DNA of 14,434 nucleotides from the NCBI GenBank assembly GCA_024635855.1, contig JAGXHZ010000045.1:1-14434 (forward strand), in the 5' to 3' direction. Positions 7,352 to 13,937 of this stretch are shown piece after piece. The notes beneath the pieces are model-generated. The model worked only from the letters and a program-made list of their open reading frames with translations. It searched no databases and was not told the origin of the DNA. How positions within the stretch are numbered: the first letter of the stretch is position 1; each line of letters opens with the position of its first letter. The DNA is from Sulfuricurvum sp. (GTDB taxonomy: Bacteria > Campylobacterota > Campylobacteria > Campylobacterales > Sulfurimonadaceae). The position numbers were made by a program, and so were the translations under genes.

Positions 7352-7356
7352 AAATC

Positions 7357-7380
7357 GCCTCTAACGAGGCACCTTCTTTT
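7357..7380 (+). terminator. Short intrinsic terminator after the DUF465 gene
   Basis: GCCTC (7357-7361) and GAGGC (7366-7370) form a perfect five-base stem with a four-base TAAC loop, followed by a pyrimidine run ending in TTCTTTT (7374-7380). It sits six bases after the stop codon. Confidence 0.55.
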
Positions 7381-7433
7381 CCCCCTTCTCTCTTAATATT
7401 GTTTTTTGATACATTTTTGAGTGTACTTTCAGC

Positions 7434-7462
7434 TTGACAGTGATAGCATTACTTTTTATTGT
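7434..7462 (+). promoter_or_regulatory. Sigma-70 promoter of the GAF gene pair
   Basis: A perfect TTGACA (7434-7439) is followed after 17 bases by TATTGT (7457-7462), four of six matches to TATAAT. Transcription would begin near 7469, giving a leader of about 20 bases with GAGGAG (7477-7482). A consensus -35 is unusual in this window, where most promoters show only a -10. Confidence 0.55.
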
Positions 7463-7487
7463 GCAAAATTATTAATGAGGAGAATTT

Positions 7488-8015
7488 ATGGATGCGAATC
7501 TTACATTTAGCAAATTAGCCGATTTCGGACGCGCTCTTTTAACTAAACCTACTTTAAATGAGGGACTCCCAATCATTTCTGAGTACGCCAAGGGGGTCAG
7601 CGGTGCGCAGCGATGCTCTATTTTTATTCGTAATTTTACGAACAAAACACTTTGGACAACACTTGCCGATGGAAGCGACACAATTACCCTTCATGAAAAC
7701 GACGGTATTGCAGGGCACACCATCAAAGAAGGTAAACCTCTTCTTATTAACGATCCCTACAACGATGAGCATTTTTTATCTGCTATTGATGACAAAACCG
7801 GCTTTGTAACCAAAAATATTGCATCCATCCCCATTTTTGATTCCAATCGAAGGATTATTGGAGTCTTTCAACTGCTTAATAAGCCCGATGGATTCAGCGC
7901 CAAAGATGCAAAATCAATGATTTTCTTTGCCCATTACATTAGTACCTACTTAGAGCTGGCCCTCTCGTTCGACAATCAAGGAACATTACTAAAAAAGGAA
8001 ACCTATGGGAATTGA
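7488..8015 (+). CDS. Stand-alone GAF-domain protein, first of a tandem pair
   Basis: The 175-residue cytoplasmic protein is a single GAF domain (about 20-160) with no attached output domain. The pattern is that of cyclic-nucleotide phosphodiesterase and cyclase GAF domains: QRCSIFI (41-47), LW..LADG (55-62), NDGIAGHTI (71-79), INDPYND..F..AIDDKTGFVTKNI (87-111), IIGVFQLLNK (123-132). The ligand-clamp motif NKx(n)Fx3DE is nearly present: N131-K132, F136, D140, then Ala instead of Glu at 141. GAF domains bind small ligands such as cyclic nucleotides, or mediate dimerisation; which applies here cannot be seen. GAGGAG precedes the ATG. Its last 11 bases overlap the next gene, a paralog, so the two are probably made together and may form a heterodimer. 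Confidence 0.88.
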   Translation: MDANLTFSKLADFGRALLTKPTLNEGLPIISEYAKGVSGAQRCSIFIRNFTNKTLWTTLADGSDTITLHENDGIAGHTIKEGKPLLINDPYNDEHFLSAIDDKTGFVTKNIASIPIFDSNRRIIGVFQLLNKPDGFSAKDAKSMIFFAHYISTYLELALSFDNQGTLLKKETYGN

Positions 8016-8505
8016 AATCTACCAACGAATTGCACAATTTGGGAAAAAACTGGCTCAATTTGAAACAATTGACACGACACTTCCCTCTATTGCTGAAGAA
8101 GCAAAATCGATTGTTAATGCACAGCGTTGCTCAATTTTCATCGTCGATCACTCTACTGATATGCTCTGGACGAAACTCAGTGATGGAATTGGGCGTATTG
8201 CCATTGCTCTTGATTCGGGAATCGTTGGACTTTGTGTTTCCACTGAGCAGTCCGTTATTGTAAACAATCCCTATGAAGACAGCCGTTTTTTATCCAAGAT
8301 TGATGAAAAAAGCGGTTTTGTCACCCAAAATATCCTTGCCATACCTATTTTCAACTCCAAACAAAATGTTATCGGAGTCATTCAGCTGCTAAACAAATAT
8401 AACGGTGATTTCAATGAAAGTGACGAGGGAATTATGGGCTTTTTTGCGAACTACGTCAGCGGAACATTGGAACTGGCGCTATTGATGGAAGAGAATAAGA
8501 AGTAA
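8005..8505 (+). CDS. Stand-alone GAF-domain protein, second of a tandem pair, intact NKFDE motif
   Basis: This 166-residue paralog of the preceding gene shares QRCSIFI (40-46), LW.KLSDG, GIVG, NNPYEDSRF (87-95), ID.KSGFVTQNI and IGVIQLLNK (123-131). It contains the full NKx(n)Fx3DE motif: N130-K131, F136, D140-E141. In mammalian phosphodiesterases and cyanobacterial CyaB-type cyclases this motif marks cyclic-nucleotide-binding GAF domains. There is no catalytic, DNA-binding or membrane segment, so any signal must pass to a partner protein. The ATG at 8005 overlaps the upstream gene by 11 bases and has AAGGAAA just before it. The stop is only three bases from the stop of the convergent asnB. 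Confidence 0.88.
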   Translation: MGIEIYQRIAQFGKKLAQFETIDTTLPSIAEEAKSIVNAQRCSIFIVDHSTDMLWTKLSDGIGRIAIALDSGIVGLCVSTEQSVIVNNPYEDSRFLSKIDEKSGFVTQNILAIPIFNSKQNVIGVIQLLNKYNGDFNESDEGIMGFFANYVSGTLELALLMEENKK

Positions 8506-8508
8506 AAT

Positions 8509-10293
8509 TTACAACAACTCTCTCTGTATCCAATGACTTAAACAGTACAATCCCCACGTGTGCTGTTTAAATTTTCCTCGATGCGCCATTTCAATGTATT
8601 TTTCCAGCTCACTTGAATGAAATAATCCCGTCTGTACATTTACCTCGCGTATCAAATCAATACGCTTTGATGCAATAAGCCACTCCATATAAGGGTTTGC
8701 AAACCCTTTTTTCTTCCGATTTAAAATCTCATCACTCAAATATTTTTTTCCCATCTGTTTGAGAAGGTATTTTGTTCCTCCCTCTCCGATGCGGGTTTGG
8801 GAATCAAGAGAAAAAACTGCCTCTGCAAAACTATGATCTAAAAAAGGGGCTCGTGCTTCAAGAGTATGTGCCATCGACATCCGATCAAGTTTAGCCAAAA
8901 AATGTTCTCCCACAAAAAGCTTCAAATCAATAGCACTATACCAATGTGAAGGATGGGTGTAATTACTGTTCTCAAATTGTTGTCGATAGGTTTTTAAAAA
9001 TCGTAACGATTCGTTATCTCGAACATTCTTGCGCAGTAGTAAATTTTGCTGTAAATCGGTGAATTTTTCTCCCGAGGTACGAAAGAGCAATGAGTCATCA
9101 AAAATTCGCTTGTACCACTCCCATTCACGATTCATCGAAAAGTTGCTATGAAAATATTTCTTGAGCCAATTTTTATGGTGAAGAGTAGCCGCTTTTTCGA
9201 TGTCAAGGTACTCAAAATACTGCCGATACCCCAAGAAGAGTTCATCTGCACCCTCCCCGCTGAGGACGACTTTGTACCCTTCTCCTGCAATACGCTTCAT
9301 CAACAAGTACAAGGGCAATGCGGCGGGATCATTAAGAGGTTCGTCCATTTGATCCAAAACTGTGTCCAAGTTTTTATCAAAATCATAGCGCGAAATCACT
9401 ACTTCGGTATTTTCTAGACCTAACTCATTTGCAGTCGCTTTTGCATTAGCACGTTCATCATACCCCGTATATTCATCGTATCCGAGCGTAAATGTGGACA
9501 ATTTTTTCCCTTGGGCTTTGGCAATCGCACAAATCATCGCACTGTCAATCCCTCCTGAAAGTAAAGCACATACAGGCACATCGGTATCCAATCTCTTTTG
9601 GATACTGTGATGGAGCAGTTCTTCAATATTTTTAGTGGAATTTTGCGGGGTATCTAAAATAGTGTAATAACTCTGCTTGGTAATCTTCCCTTTCTCAAAA
9701 CAGAGATACTCTCCCGATTCGAGCTTGCAAATCTTTTCATAAAACGTATGCGGAGGAGCTGGGGCTAAAAACGAGAGATACGAGCGCATCGCATCTTCAT
9801 TCATCTTCACTGAGGATAAAAATGGTTTTATCGCTTTGATCTCCGAAGCAAAAACAAAGGCATCACTTCCATGATGATAAAACATCGGCTTTTTCCCAAA
9901 CCGATCCCGTACCAAATAAAGTCTGTCTCCATCGATAAGGGCAAACGCGAACATCCCATCAAAGCGCCTGATACATTCAATTCCCCACCGTTGATACGCC
10001 GCTAAAACAACTTCGGCATCACTGTGTGTCTGCCAAGGAAATCCTTCCAGTTCAAGACGCAATGCTTTATGATTATAAATCTCTCCATTGAAACTAAGTA
10101 AAAGTGTTTTGTGTTGTAACGGCTGATGAGCCCTGTGATGATTATCCGTAATTGAGAGCCGCTGGTGGGCCAAGAAAAAACCTTTCTGCTCAATGATTCC
10201 ACAATGATCCCGTCCGCGATGACGCAAAGTCGCCAAAGCCATGCGAGCCTTTGCGGGAGTATAATCACCTATAATTCCAAATACTCCACACAC
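8509..10293 (-). CDS. asnB: Glutamine-hydrolysing asparagine synthetase family protein
   Basis: Enzymes of this family hydrolyse glutamine and use the ammonia to amidate an ATP-activated carboxylate, classically aspartate. The 594 residues contain a class II glutaminase domain (1 to ~200) with Cys2 nucleophile, RLSITD (45-50), NGEIYNH (69-75) and D92, and a synthetase domain with the PP-loop SGGIDS (246-251), then LSGEGADELFLGYRQY and LEARAPFLDH. All landmarks look intact. The start is GTG at 10293: Cys must follow the initiator, and AAGGGG lies seven bases upstream. Similar 590-630-residue members occur in surface-polysaccharide loci, where some amidate uronic acids, so either asparagine supply or glycan amidation is possible. 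It diverges from the flippase operon and converges on the GAF pair. Confidence 0.9.
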   Translation of the reverse strand: MCGVFGIIGDYTPAKARMALATLRHRGRDHCGIIEQKGFFLAHQRLSITDNHHRAHQPLQHKTLLLSFNGEIYNHKALRLELEGFPWQTHSDAEVVLAAYQRWGIECIRRFDGMFAFALIDGDRLYLVRDRFGKKPMFYHHGSDAFVFASEIKAIKPFLSSVKMNEDAMRSYLSFLAPAPPHTFYEKICKLESGEYLCFEKGKITKQSYYTILDTPQNSTKNIEELLHHSIQKRLDTDVPVCALLSGGIDSAMICAIAKAQGKKLSTFTLGYDEYTGYDERANAKATANELGLENTEVVISRYDFDKNLDTVLDQMDEPLNDPAALPLYLLMKRIAGEGYKVVLSGEGADELFLGYRQYFEYLDIEKAATLHHKNWLKKYFHSNFSMNREWEWYKRIFDDSLLFRTSGEKFTDLQQNLLLRKNVRDNESLRFLKTYRQQFENSNYTHPSHWYSAIDLKLFVGEHFLAKLDRMSMAHTLEARAPFLDHSFAEAVFSLDSQTRIGEGGTKYLLKQMGKKYLSDEILNRKKKGFANPYMEWLIASKRIDLIREVNVQTGLFHSSELEKYIEMAHRGKFKQHTWGLYCLSHWIQRELL

Positions 10294-10310
10294 CAGAAGG
10301 CCCCTTAATA

Positions 10311-10339
10311 TTAAAGTTTTCAGTATTATACGCTATCAT
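10311..10339 (+). promoter_or_regulatory. Candidate promoter of the coiled-coil/flippase operon
   Basis: TTAAAG (10311-10316), a 17-base spacer and TATCAT (10334-10339) form a modest sigma-70 match 37 bases before the ATG at 10376. It overlaps the asnB -10 on the other strand, so the divergent units share an 82-base control region. Confidence 0.35.
10325..10330 (-). promoter_or_regulatory. -10 element of asnB
   Basis: Minus-strand TATAAT lies about 32 bases upstream of the asnB GTG. No matching -35 is visible. A perfect 10-base palindrome, TTAATATTAA (10305-10314), sits between it and the ribosome binding site. Confidence 0.5.
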
Positions 10340-10375
10340 AAGAAAATCACATTTTTATTCAAAGAACGCAATACG

Positions 10376-11239
10376 ATGATACCTGTCTCTATTTCTCAAA
10401 AACAAATTGTCCTTGATTTCTTTGCCAATGATATTAAAGTAGTCAAAAAATATTTTAACGCCATCGGTTTTGATTTCGATGAACGTTTTCGTTTTGATGT
10501 TTTTAAAGAGTTCATCTATTCCGCAGCTGGAATGTTTAAAGACATTGATCCCACCATTTACAATCAAGAACTCGTCAGCCAGTTCAACACCATTCGCTAT
10601 TTAAACCAGAATTACAGTGACTTCGAACAGCGCAGCCAACACGTTCAAAAAATCTATACCAAAGATTTTCTCTGCGCACAAGAATCGTATATGCATGAAA
10701 AAAAAGAGTTTGATACCTTAAAAGGCGAGCTGCAAATGCTCATTGCCAAAGAACAAGTTGTAACTGCCAAACGAGATATTATGGAGAAGCAAATCGGAAA
10801 TATTCCTCCGGAAGCTCATAATGAATTTGAACATGGACTCAAAAAAGTCCGCCGAGAACAAGTAGACACCATCCATTTTATCGGAACACACCGTAAAGAG
10901 CTCGAAGAACACCAAACCAATCTAAAAGCGTTTGAAGATCTGCACCGCGAAGAGTTTCTCAAGTATTTCTATGAAATTAAAGAAAAACTAACCCACCAAT
11001 ACACCGAATCCCTTAACTATTTTGGATTTGCTTTCAACGAAGCACTCTTTCGCAACTCTGAACGCTCCCATGGCATCCAAAAATTCAAAACTGAGGCGGG
11101 TATACAAGGGGATATCAATCTATGCAAATACGTCGAATATTATTTGCGAAATGTTGTCCCTGAAGCGTTGGCAAATACCGGGCATAAAGAACGGCTTCTT
11201 ATCGCAAAAGATTATTGTACTCGTGCAGGAAAGAAATGA
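10376..11239 (+). CDS. Coiled-coil protein of unknown function, coupled to the PglK-like flippase
   Basis: I do not recognise this 287-residue protein. It has no signal peptide and no membrane segment. Residues 1-75 are mixed, with aromatic-rich FDFDERFRFDVFKEF near 32-46. Residues ~95-210 are highly charged with heptad-like spacing (KKEFDTLKGELQMLIAKEQ at 109-127, RKELEEHQTNLKAFEDLHRE at 173-192) and probably form an antiparallel coiled coil broken at NIPPEAH (142-148). Residues 210-287 form a more compact-looking end with paired aromatics. No catalytic motif is evident. No good ribosome binding site precedes the ATG. The TGA overlaps the flippase ATG (ATGA, 11236-11239), so the two are co-translated, suggesting a cytoplasmic partner or scaffold for glycan assembly or export; that is inference. 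Confidence 0.8.
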   Translation: MIPVSISQKQIVLDFFANDIKVVKKYFNAIGFDFDERFRFDVFKEFIYSAAGMFKDIDPTIYNQELVSQFNTIRYLNQNYSDFEQRSQHVQKIYTKDFLCAQESYMHEKKEFDTLKGELQMLIAKEQVVTAKRDIMEKQIGNIPPEAHNEFEHGLKKVRREQVDTIHFIGTHRKELEEHQTNLKAFEDLHREEFLKYFYEIKEKLTHQYTESLNYFGFAFNEALFRNSERSHGIQKFKTEAGIQGDINLCKYVEYYLRNVVPEALANTGHKERLLIAKDYCTRAGKK

Positions 11240-12933
11240 GGCTTTTTTTTACTAAGCTTTTCTCTATTTTAACCGAACACGATAAAAAATTTCTTTTTAT
11301 TTTGGTTTTTATCTCCATTATTGTCTCGCTCATAGAGATGATTGGAGTAGGAGCCATTCTCCCGTTTATAAATATAGCCAGTAACTTTACCAACATTCAT
11401 ACTAATACTTATACAGAGGGAATTTATACTTTTTTTCATTTTAATAGCGATATTGATTTTGTCATAGCTATTGGAATTGCCCTTTTAATCTTTTATTTTT
11501 TACGCTCTATCCTCAATCTCGGGTACTTTTATCTGTTAGCCAAATTTTCTAAAGGGCGCTATCACCTCATTGCCTACCGACTTTTTGAAAATTATCTTGG
11601 GATGAGCTACCGATCCTTCATCGATAAAAACAGTTCAGATCTCAGTAAAGCTATTATTAATGAAGCCCAGAATATGACGAATCTAATTTCCGGTCTTTTA
11701 CTGATGCTTAGTGAAGTCTTTGTGGTCATTTTTATCTATTCTATCATGCTTTACATCAACTGGAAAATTACGCTACTTATTAGTACAATCTTGCTCGTCA
11801 ACGCCTTTTTTCTCATCACGACCGTATCTCGCTCTATTAAAAAAGCAGGAGTCTCTCGCGAAGAACATCAAAAGAAATTTTTTGAAATCATCCAAAGCTC
11901 TCTGGGTAACTTTAAAATGATGAAACTTACCTCTAATACCGAACAAATTCTCAAAAAATTTGATCATGCCAGCAGCGGTTATGCGCAAGCTAATATCCGA
12001 AACGAAACACTTGCTCACTTTCCTAGACTTTTTTTAGAAGCTCTTGGATTTGGAATCATTATATTTATGGTCATTTATCTTGTTTATAAATACCAAAATG
12101 ACATTTCAGGAACGATGGCACTCATTTCGATGTTTGTGCTGGGGCTGTATCGTCTGATGCCCTCTGCCAATCGTATTCTATTGGGCTACAATCAAATTCT
12201 TTTTTATAAAAGTTCTTTGGATATTATCCATAATGATCTGATGTATGACCCTGAAAATTTTGGTGATCTTCCCATCACCTTTAAGCACTCAATCCAGTTG
12301 GATCACGTCTATTTCGAATACAACCCAGCCAGACCCATTTTAGACCATATTTCCCTTACCATCCACCAAGGGGATAAAATTGCCTTTATTGGTGAAAGCG
12401 GCAGCGGTAAATCAACCCTTATCGATCTCATTATCGGACTTTATCGCCCCAAAAGTGGCACTATTACCATAGATTCTATACCATTAGATGAAAGCAATAT
12501 CAAAGCATGGCGAAGCAAAGTAGGCTATATCCCCCAAAGCATTTATCTCTTTGCCGGTACAGTAGCTCAAAATATCGCCTTCGGAAAACCTATTGATAAC
12601 GATAAAATTAAAGAATCTCTCGCTCAAGCTTCTCTTTTGAAGTTTTTGGAATCAAACCATGAGGGAATAAATACCATGGTGGGTGACGGAGGTATCAAAC
12701 TCAGCGGCGGTCAGCGTCAGAGAATCGCCATCGCTCGAGCCCTCTATAATGAACCTGAGATTTTAGTACTGGATGAAGCAACCAGTGCTCTTGATAGCGA
12801 TACCGAAGCGAAGATTATGGAAGAAATCTATAAAATATGCGCTAATAAAACATTAATTGTGATTGCCCATCGGTTGAGTACGATTGAGGGGTGTGGGAAA
12901 ACTTATAGGATTGAGAATACTAAAATAAAATGA
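11236..12933 (+). CDS. pglK: PglK-like ABC flippase for lipid-linked oligosaccharide
   Basis: This 565-residue half-transporter fuses a six-helix membrane domain (1 to ~330) to an ATPase domain (~350-565). ATPase motifs are intact: Walker A GESGSGKST (386-394), Q-loop Q434, signature LSGGQ (489-493), Walker B ILVLDE with E514, and switch H545. From memory of C. jejuni PglK (564 residues), matching stretches include KFSKGRYH (103-110), SIKKAGV, LYRLMPSANRI (304-314), IAFIGES and VGDGG, well beyond generic ABC similarity. PglK flips the undecaprenyl-linked heptasaccharide used for protein N-glycosylation; the lipid-linked substrate here is unknown. The ATG at 11236 is chosen over an in-frame TTG at 11215 because AGGA lies five bases upstream and the ATGA overlap is typical. 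The next gene also starts in an ATGA overlap. Confidence 0.85.
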   Translation: MRLFFTKLFSILTEHDKKFLFILVFISIIVSLIEMIGVGAILPFINIASNFTNIHTNTYTEGIYTFFHFNSDIDFVIAIGIALLIFYFLRSILNLGYFYLLAKFSKGRYHLIAYRLFENYLGMSYRSFIDKNSSDLSKAIINEAQNMTNLISGLLLMLSEVFVVIFIYSIMLYINWKITLLISTILLVNAFFLITTVSRSIKKAGVSREEHQKKFFEIIQSSLGNFKMMKLTSNTEQILKKFDHASSGYAQANIRNETLAHFPRLFLEALGFGIIIFMVIYLVYKYQNDISGTMALISMFVLGLYRLMPSANRILLGYNQILFYKSSLDIIHNDLMYDPENFGDLPITFKHSIQLDHVYFEYNPARPILDHISLTIHQGDKIAFIGESGSGKSTLIDLIIGLYRPKSGTITIDSIPLDESNIKAWRSKVGYIPQSIYLFAGTVAQNIAFGKPIDNDKIKESLAQASLLKFLESNHEGINTMVGDGGIKLSGGQRQRIAIARALYNEPEILVLDEATSALDSDTEAKIMEEIYKICANKTLIVIAHRLSTIEGCGKTYRIENTKIK

Positions 12934-13937
12934 TTCCAAACACCCTCTTATCTATCACAATCCCTACCTATAATCGCGCTGATTTTTTAGACTATTCTCT
13001 TGAAATTCATATTCCTTTAGCAAGAGCTTATAATGTGCAGATTTATATTTCTGATAATGCCTCTACCGATTCTACTAAAGAAGTTGTTGAGAAATGGCAA
13101 CAAGAATATTCATTAATTCACTATTTTTGTAATGAGCGTAATATTGGTGAAATAAATTTTGAAATTGCTCTAAAACTTCCGCAGTCAGAGTACGTTTGGC
13201 TTTTGGGAGACACCTATCAAATCCCATCGAATGGAATTCAATACCTTTTAGCTGTTATTTCGAAAGAAGATCAAAATTATGACGCATTTATTTTTAATTT
13301 AGCTAATAGAATAACAGATATTATTCAACAAGACTATCAAGATCATAATGCATTGCTGCATGATATTGGTGCACTTATGCCCTGTTTGAGTTGCTTGGTT
13401 TATCATAAATCTCTCATTAATAATGGTAGCTTTAGACGATATTATGATACCTATTTTATTCAAACAGGGGTTATTTTAGAAGATATTGCATATCGTCCCT
13501 TTTGTATTCAATGGGTTCAGACTCTATCTGTGCAAAGTCTTATTCACCCATCTCTTCAAAAAATAAATTGGAGTCTTACTTCCAAAGCATTTGAGATAGG
13601 TTGCGAAAAATGGACAAATTTTATATTTTCTCTGCCACCGACTTATAGTATTGAAAATAAGATGAAATGTATTATGGATTTTGGGGAAGTTTCTACTTTA
13701 TTTACGATAAAGAGTCTAATTCTTCTCCGATTACACGAAATATTAACCTATACAACATTTAAAAAGTACAGATACCTATTTAAGTTAACCATAGATATTC
13801 CCATAGTGTTTATTTTTATACTCTCAATAACACCTAAACTCTTTTTACAAATTGCAGGAATTATGATAATTACTTTTTTTGGGAATAACAAGAGAAAAAA
13901 AATTAAATTGCTAATAGCAAAAGGGGCTAATTCATGA
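12930..13937 (+). CDS. Family 2 (GT-A fold) glycosyltransferase with C-terminal hydrophobic segment
   Basis: The protein probably transfers a sugar during assembly of a surface or protein-linked glycan at the inner membrane. Of 335 residues, 7-100 show the GT2 nucleotide-sugar fold: LSITIPTYNRADFL (7-20), IYISDNASTDST (38-49) and NERNIGEINFEIAL (68-81). The metal-binding DxD position reads LLGDTYQI (91-98), with one Asp rather than the LGDDD common in relatives, so metal binding may be altered. Residues ~288-316 are strongly hydrophobic and are followed by KRKKIK, suggesting membrane anchoring with a cytoplasmic basic tail. Donor and acceptor cannot be told. The start lies in an ATGA overlap with the flippase and has no clear ribosome binding site, so it probably relies on coupled translation. 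The DNA is visibly more AT-rich than the housekeeping genes. Confidence 0.85.
   Translation: MIPNTLLSITIPTYNRADFLDYSLEIHIPLARAYNVQIYISDNASTDSTKEVVEKWQQEYSLIHYFCNERNIGEINFEIALKLPQSEYVWLLGDTYQIPSNGIQYLLAVISKEDQNYDAFIFNLANRITDIIQQDYQDHNALLHDIGALMPCLSCLVYHKSLINNGSFRRYYDTYFIQTGVILEDIAYRPFCIQWVQTLSVQSLIHPSLQKINWSLTSKAFEIGCEKWTNFIFSLPPTYSIENKMKCIMDFGEVSTLFTIKSLILLRLHEILTYTTFKKYRYLFKLTIDIPIVFIFILSITPKLFLQIAGIMIITFFGNNKRKKIKLLIAKGANS

Noticed and set aside
8502..8512. GTAAAATTTAC symmetry across the GAF2/asnB stop codons
   Set aside because: The symmetry comes largely from the two facing TAA stops; with a one-base centre it cannot form a hairpin and so is not a terminator.
10305..10314. Perfect palindrome TTAATATTAA in the asnB leader
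   Set aside because: Ten bases of pure A+T palindrome is expected by chance in an AT-rich leader; with no loop or second copy it is not enough to call an operator.
11215..11235. Longer flippase start at TTG 11215
   Set aside because: It has no suitable Shine-Dalgarno and would extend 25 bases into the upstream gene; the ATG at 11236 has AGGA at proper spacing and the same ATGA overlap as the neighbours.
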